Source: an uncultured Actinomycetes bacterium (GTDB lineage Bacteria; Actinomycetota; Actinomycetes; Nanopelagicales; Nanopelagicaceae). Taken from it: a stretch of DNA of 17,546 nt. Within the stretch, counting starts at the first letter, position 1. Each line of letters starts with the position of its first letter. Below, piece after piece: positions 14,587 through 17,546 of this stretch. The stretch spans positions 1 through 17,546 of the forward strand of contig CAIZHT010000172.1 in assembly GCA_903932885.1 (NCBI GenBank), written 5' to 3'. The translations under genes and the position numbers were made by a program. Below the pieces are notes generated by a model, which was given only the letters and a program-made list of their open reading frames with translations, made no database searches and was not told the origin of the DNA.

Positions 14587-16107
14587 ATGTCTACAACTAC
14601 TAAACCCGTAAAGACGACTGGCCGTCCAGGACGCACTCTGGCAATTCTGGCCCTCGTTCTCTTCGCTCTACTCGGTGCAGTCTTTATCCAAGGAGCAACG
14701 CAAGTTCGCTTAGGTCTAGACCTTCGAGGCGGAACGAGCGTGACTCTTCAACCACGTATTGCGCCAGGGGAAGCCGGAAAAGTTACTAATGAAGCGATTG
14801 ATCAAGCGGTTGCAATTATTCGCCAACGCGTGAACTCACTCGGTGTTGCTGAGAGCGAAGTTGCAGCGCAAGGTAGTGGAACAAATCGTCAAATTGTTAT
14901 CTCTGTTCCTGGAGATACTGGGCGACGCGTTGTTGAACTAGTTGGACAGACAGCTGAACTTCGATTCAGACAAGTACTTGCTGAAACCTCAGGAGTGCCA
15001 AATCTTTCAGATACAGCAACTGCAGCAACTCCAGTAGCTGGAATAGCACCAGATGTAAATGCGCGTTTTGCTAATTTGGATTGTTCTCTCGAAGCTAACC
15101 GAAAAGGAACAGGTAGCGACGCAGCCGATCAAGCCATAGTTGCGTGTAGTCGAGAAGGCGGAAGTAAATACATTTTGGCTCCTGCTGAAGTTTTAGGTCG
15201 CCAGGTTTCTAAAGCATCTGCGGGCCTTGATACACAAGGTGGAAGCATTTGGTATGTATCACTTACTTTCAATGATGAAGGAACAAAAGCATTTGGTGCG
15301 CTAACAACTCGCGTCACATCACTTGCAACACCACTGAATCAAGTCGCAATTGTTCTTGATGGATTAGTAGTTTCTGCACCACGTATCAACGAACCTATTC
15401 CTTCAGGTAATGCACAAATCACCGGTAGCTTCACTCAAGTAGAGGCTGCAGATCTTGCAAATGTTTTGAAGTATGGAGCGCTTCCACTTGCATTTGATCG
15501 CGGAGAAGTTCAACAGATTTCACCAACGCTGGGAGCTGATCAATTACAAGCAGGTTTGTTGGCTGGTGCTCTTGGACTTCTTCTCGTCCTTATCTATTCT
15601 CTCCTTTATTACAGAGGGCTTGGTCTCGTAACCGCTGGATCACTATTTGTTGCAGGTGGCTTGGTCTATCTACTCATTCTCCTTCTTGGTGAGTGGATCG
15701 GATTTACTCTGACATTGGCGGGTATTGCCGGTCTCATCGTTGCCATTGGTATTACTGCTGACTCATTTATCGTCTACTTCGAACGTATTCGAGATGAAGT
15801 TCGCGATGGTCGTTCACTCCGTACAGCAGTTGAGACAGGATGGTTGCGTGCTCGACGCACAATTCTCGTGGCTGACTTCGTATCTGTGATCGCCGCTGTA
15901 TTGCTCTACTTCTTTGCAGTCGGTGGAGTTCGAGGTTTTGCCTTTACGCTAGGTCTTACAACACTTGTTGACCTCATTGTTGTCTTTGCCTTCACAAAGC
16001 CAATTACCACTGTGATCTCGAAGTTGAATTTTTATAGTTCAGGTCATCCACTGTCAGGTTTCTCGGCTAAGAGCCTTGGAACAATCTCTGCGCCAAAGGA
16101 GGCATAA
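14587..16107 (+). CDS. secD: Protein translocase subunit SecD
   Basis: A 506-residue RND-type membrane protein that, with SecF, uses the proton gradient to pull exported proteins out of SecYEG. One membrane helix lies at about 17–36. The conserved 'GLDLRGGT' is at 43–50. A large extracytoplasmic P1 domain of about 280 residues follows, then five clustered helices start near 323. The 'ITADSFIVYFERIRDE' motif holds the proton-path aspartate. Two cysteines (166 and 187) lie in the exported domain. Length is typical for actinobacteria. The usual yajC gene is missing between ruvB and this gene. Confidence 0.97.
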   Translation: MSTTTKPVKTTGRPGRTLAILALVLFALLGAVFIQGATQVRLGLDLRGGTSVTLQPRIAPGEAGKVTNEAIDQAVAIIRQRVNSLGVAESEVAAQGSGTNRQIVISVPGDTGRRVVELVGQTAELRFRQVLAETSGVPNLSDTATAATPVAGIAPDVNARFANLDCSLEANRKGTGSDAADQAIVACSREGGSKYILAPAEVLGRQVSKASAGLDTQGGSIWYVSLTFNDEGTKAFGALTTRVTSLATPLNQVAIVLDGLVVSAPRINEPIPSGNAQITGSFTQVEAADLANVLKYGALPLAFDRGEVQQISPTLGADQLQAGLLAGALGLLLVLIYSLLYYRGLGLVTAGSLFVAGGLVYLLILLLGEWIGFTLTLAGIAGLIVAIGITADSFIVYFERIRDEVRDGRSLRTAVETGWLRARRTILVADFVSVIAAVLLYFFAVGGVRGFAFTLGLTTLVDLIVVFAFTKPITTVISKLNFYSSGHPLSGFSAKSLGTISAPKEA

Positions 16108-16109
16108 CA

Positions 16110-17183
16110 ATGTCATCACTATCAGGTATTGGTGGACGTCTTTATCGCGGTGAAACATCATTTGATTTCATCGGCAAGCGTCGTCGTTGGTATGCGATTT
16201 CCGGTCTTCTCATCATTGCGTCTATCGGTGCACTCGCAATTCAAGGCCTACACCTCGGTATTGAATTCAAGGGTGGATCTTCCTACATCGTTACAAAGCA
16301 GGGTGTCACTGTTGAGCAGGCTCGCGCTGCTGTTGAATCAACTGGAATTTCAGGTGAGACTATTATTCAAAAAATTGGAACAGAGAAGATACGCGTTCAA
16401 ACAGGTGCACTTACAACTGTTGAATCAAATGCTCTAGAGGATGCTCTTGCGACCAAACTTGGAGTTTCGGTAGCCTCGATTGATACACAAATTATCGGAC
16501 CTTCGTGGGGTAAAGAAATTACTCGCAAAGCTCTCTATGGTCTGATTGGTTTTGTCATTGTTGTGATGCTCTATCTCGCAATGGCATTTGAACCGAAAAT
16601 GGCAATCGCAGCAATCATTGCCGTTGTTCACGACGTCTTTATTACCGTTGGAATTTATGCACTCGTTGGATTCGATGTAACACCTGCAACGGTGATCGGA
16701 TTCCTTACTATCCTGGGCTATTCCCTTTATGACACAGTTGTTGTATTCGATAAAGTTCGAGAGAACACTCGAACAATTACTTCAACTTCAAAGAGCACAT
16801 ATTCACAGGCAGCAAATCTTGCGGTGAATCAAACGTTAGTTCGCTCTTTCAACACTTCATTGATTGCCTTGATTCCAGTAGGTTCCATCCTCTTTGTTGG
16901 TGCCGGATTATTGGGCGCTGGAACACTCAAAGATTTATCACTTGCACTCTTTATCGGCCTAGCAACTGGTACATATTCTTCAATCTTTATCGCAACGCCA
17001 ATCTTGGCTGTTCTACGTGAGCGCGAACCTGCAATGCAAGCACTTGCAAAGCGAGTCAATGCTCGCGGGGGAGCCGCGCCAAGTACTGAAGGATCTTCTG
17101 CGTTAGCCGGTTCTACTGGTTCAACACTTGTGACGCAGCGACGCGGCCCACGTAATCAACCTAAGCGAAAAGGTCGCAAGTAG
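16110..17183 (+). CDS. secF: Protein translocase subunit SecF
   Basis: A 357-residue partner of SecD in the Sec holo-translocon. One helix at about 28–46 leads into the conserved 'GIEFKGGSSY' (50–59), then the small exported domain and five further helices from about 143. The family signature 'GYSLYDTVVVFDKVREN' begins at about residue 203. The C-terminus is a basic, disordered-looking tail (about 305–357) rich in Gly, Ser, Arg and Lys, ending 'KRKGRK', as in many actinobacterial SecF proteins. A strong AAGGAGG ribosome-binding site lies inside the end of secD, and only 2 nt separate the genes, so they are one operon. Confidence 0.97.
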   Translation: MSSLSGIGGRLYRGETSFDFIGKRRRWYAISGLLIIASIGALAIQGLHLGIEFKGGSSYIVTKQGVTVEQARAAVESTGISGETIIQKIGTEKIRVQTGALTTVESNALEDALATKLGVSVASIDTQIIGPSWGKEITRKALYGLIGFVIVVMLYLAMAFEPKMAIAAIIAVVHDVFITVGIYALVGFDVTPATVIGFLTILGYSLYDTVVVFDKVRENTRTITSTSKSTYSQAANLAVNQTLVRSFNTSLIALIPVGSILFVGAGLLGAGTLKDLSLALFIGLATGTYSSIFIATPILAVLREREPAMQALAKRVNARGGAAPSTEGSSALAGSTGSTLVTQRRGPRNQPKRKGRK

Positions 17184-17196
17184 GGACGTGTACTCA

Positions 17197-17546
17197 ATGG
17201 ATACTTTGATTGCACCGATTCTTAGTGCACTCAAAGAAAACCATGCGAATGCTCCGCTAGACAATGTGGAGCGTGCTTTCCTTATTGCCCAGCAAGCGCA
17301 CGAAGGTCAGTTACGTAAATCTGGTGATCAGTACATTACTCATCCAGTTGCGGTTGCTGAAATTCTCGCTGAACTTGGGCTCAATCCACCAACAATTATC
17401 GCGGCCCTACTCCATGACACTGTCGAAGATACGCCTTACTCACTTGAGCAGTTGCGAAGTGATTTCGGAGATGAAATTGCATCCTTAGTCGATGGTGTTA
17501 CAAAGTTAGACAAACTGACATATGGGCCAACGGCAGAGGCCGAAAC
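17197..17546 (+). CDS. rel: Rel/SpoT family (p)ppGpp synthetase/hydrolase, 5' part only
   Basis: The frame stays open to the window edge; about 116 residues are visible. They form the start of the HD hydrolase domain: His35 in 'AQQAHEGQLRKSGDQYITHP', His73–Asp74 in 'LLHDTVEDT' and Glu77–Asp78, which bind manganese and degrade ppGpp. The synthetase, TGS and ACT parts would lie beyond the edge. Placement after secDF is typical of actinobacteria, although apt, often found between them, is not present. The start is the ATG at 17197; the in-frame GTG at 17188 is an alternative. The leader before the HD domain is short (about 25 residues). Confidence 0.95.
   Translation, partial: MDTLIAPILSALKENHANAPLDNVERAFLIAQQAHEGQLRKSGDQYITHPVAVAEILAELGLNPPTIIAALLHDTVEDTPYSLEQLRSDFGDEIASLVDGVTKLDKLTYGPTAEAE

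Noticed and set aside
1..17546. CRISPR arrays, insertion sequences, prophage or integrative elements
   Set aside because: No spaced direct repeats, transposase or integrase frames or tRNA-end duplications were seen. All three tRNAs have no repeated 3' ends nearby.

Overview
The window is a dense stretch of bacterial chromosome. It most likely comes from a small-genome, moderate-to-low-GC actinobacterium, and the freshwater Nanopelagicales (acI, Planktophila-like) are my best guess. This is inferred from gene order and protein similarity, not from a search. The actinobacterial evidence is the block thrS – HIT – pgsA – acyltransferase – pimA, followed by pdxS – pdxT – yebC – ruvC – ruvA – ruvB – secD – secF – rel. 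That order, and the phosphatidylinositol mannoside enzymes in it, are typical of the phylum. The AT-leaning base composition, 1–18 nt overlaps and near absence of intergenic DNA suggest a streamlined genome.

Positions 1–1952 hold accessory genes: the 3' end of an NHL/SMP-30-like beta-propeller protein, a LysE/ArgO-type amino-acid exporter on the minus strand, and a divergent APH-fold small-molecule kinase. Positions 1963–2659 carry three minus-strand tRNA genes, Gly(GCC), Cys(GCA) and Val(GAC). A small phosphomannose-isomerase-type cupin gene lies between Cys and Val. A divergent control region (2660–2726) separates this cluster from thrS.

From 2727 to 10046 come thrS, an HIT-family nucleotide phosphorylase/hydrolase, a minus-strand gene resembling a degenerate EF-G GTPase domain, and a tightly overlapping run. 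That run is pgsA (probable phosphatidylinositol-phosphate synthase), a PatA-like acyltransferase, pimA, a LemA-like membrane protein and a DUF3048 protein. The first three encode successive or linked steps of inositol-phospholipid and PIM synthesis at the inner face of the membrane. From 10093 onward are the PLP synthase pair pdxS/pdxT, then yebC with ruvCAB (Holliday junction processing), then secD/secF (protein export motor) and the start of a bifunctional Rel (ppGpp) gene that runs off the window.

There are no insertion sequences, CRISPR arrays or phage genes. The least ordinary items are the EF-G-like pseudo-GTPase (5228–5830), the cupin gene inside a tRNA cluster, repeated TANNNT boxes 6–8 nt before start codons (probable leaderless transcripts), and the absence of yajC between ruvB and secD. 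Every intergenic gap is under about 70 bases, so there is no long empty stretch.
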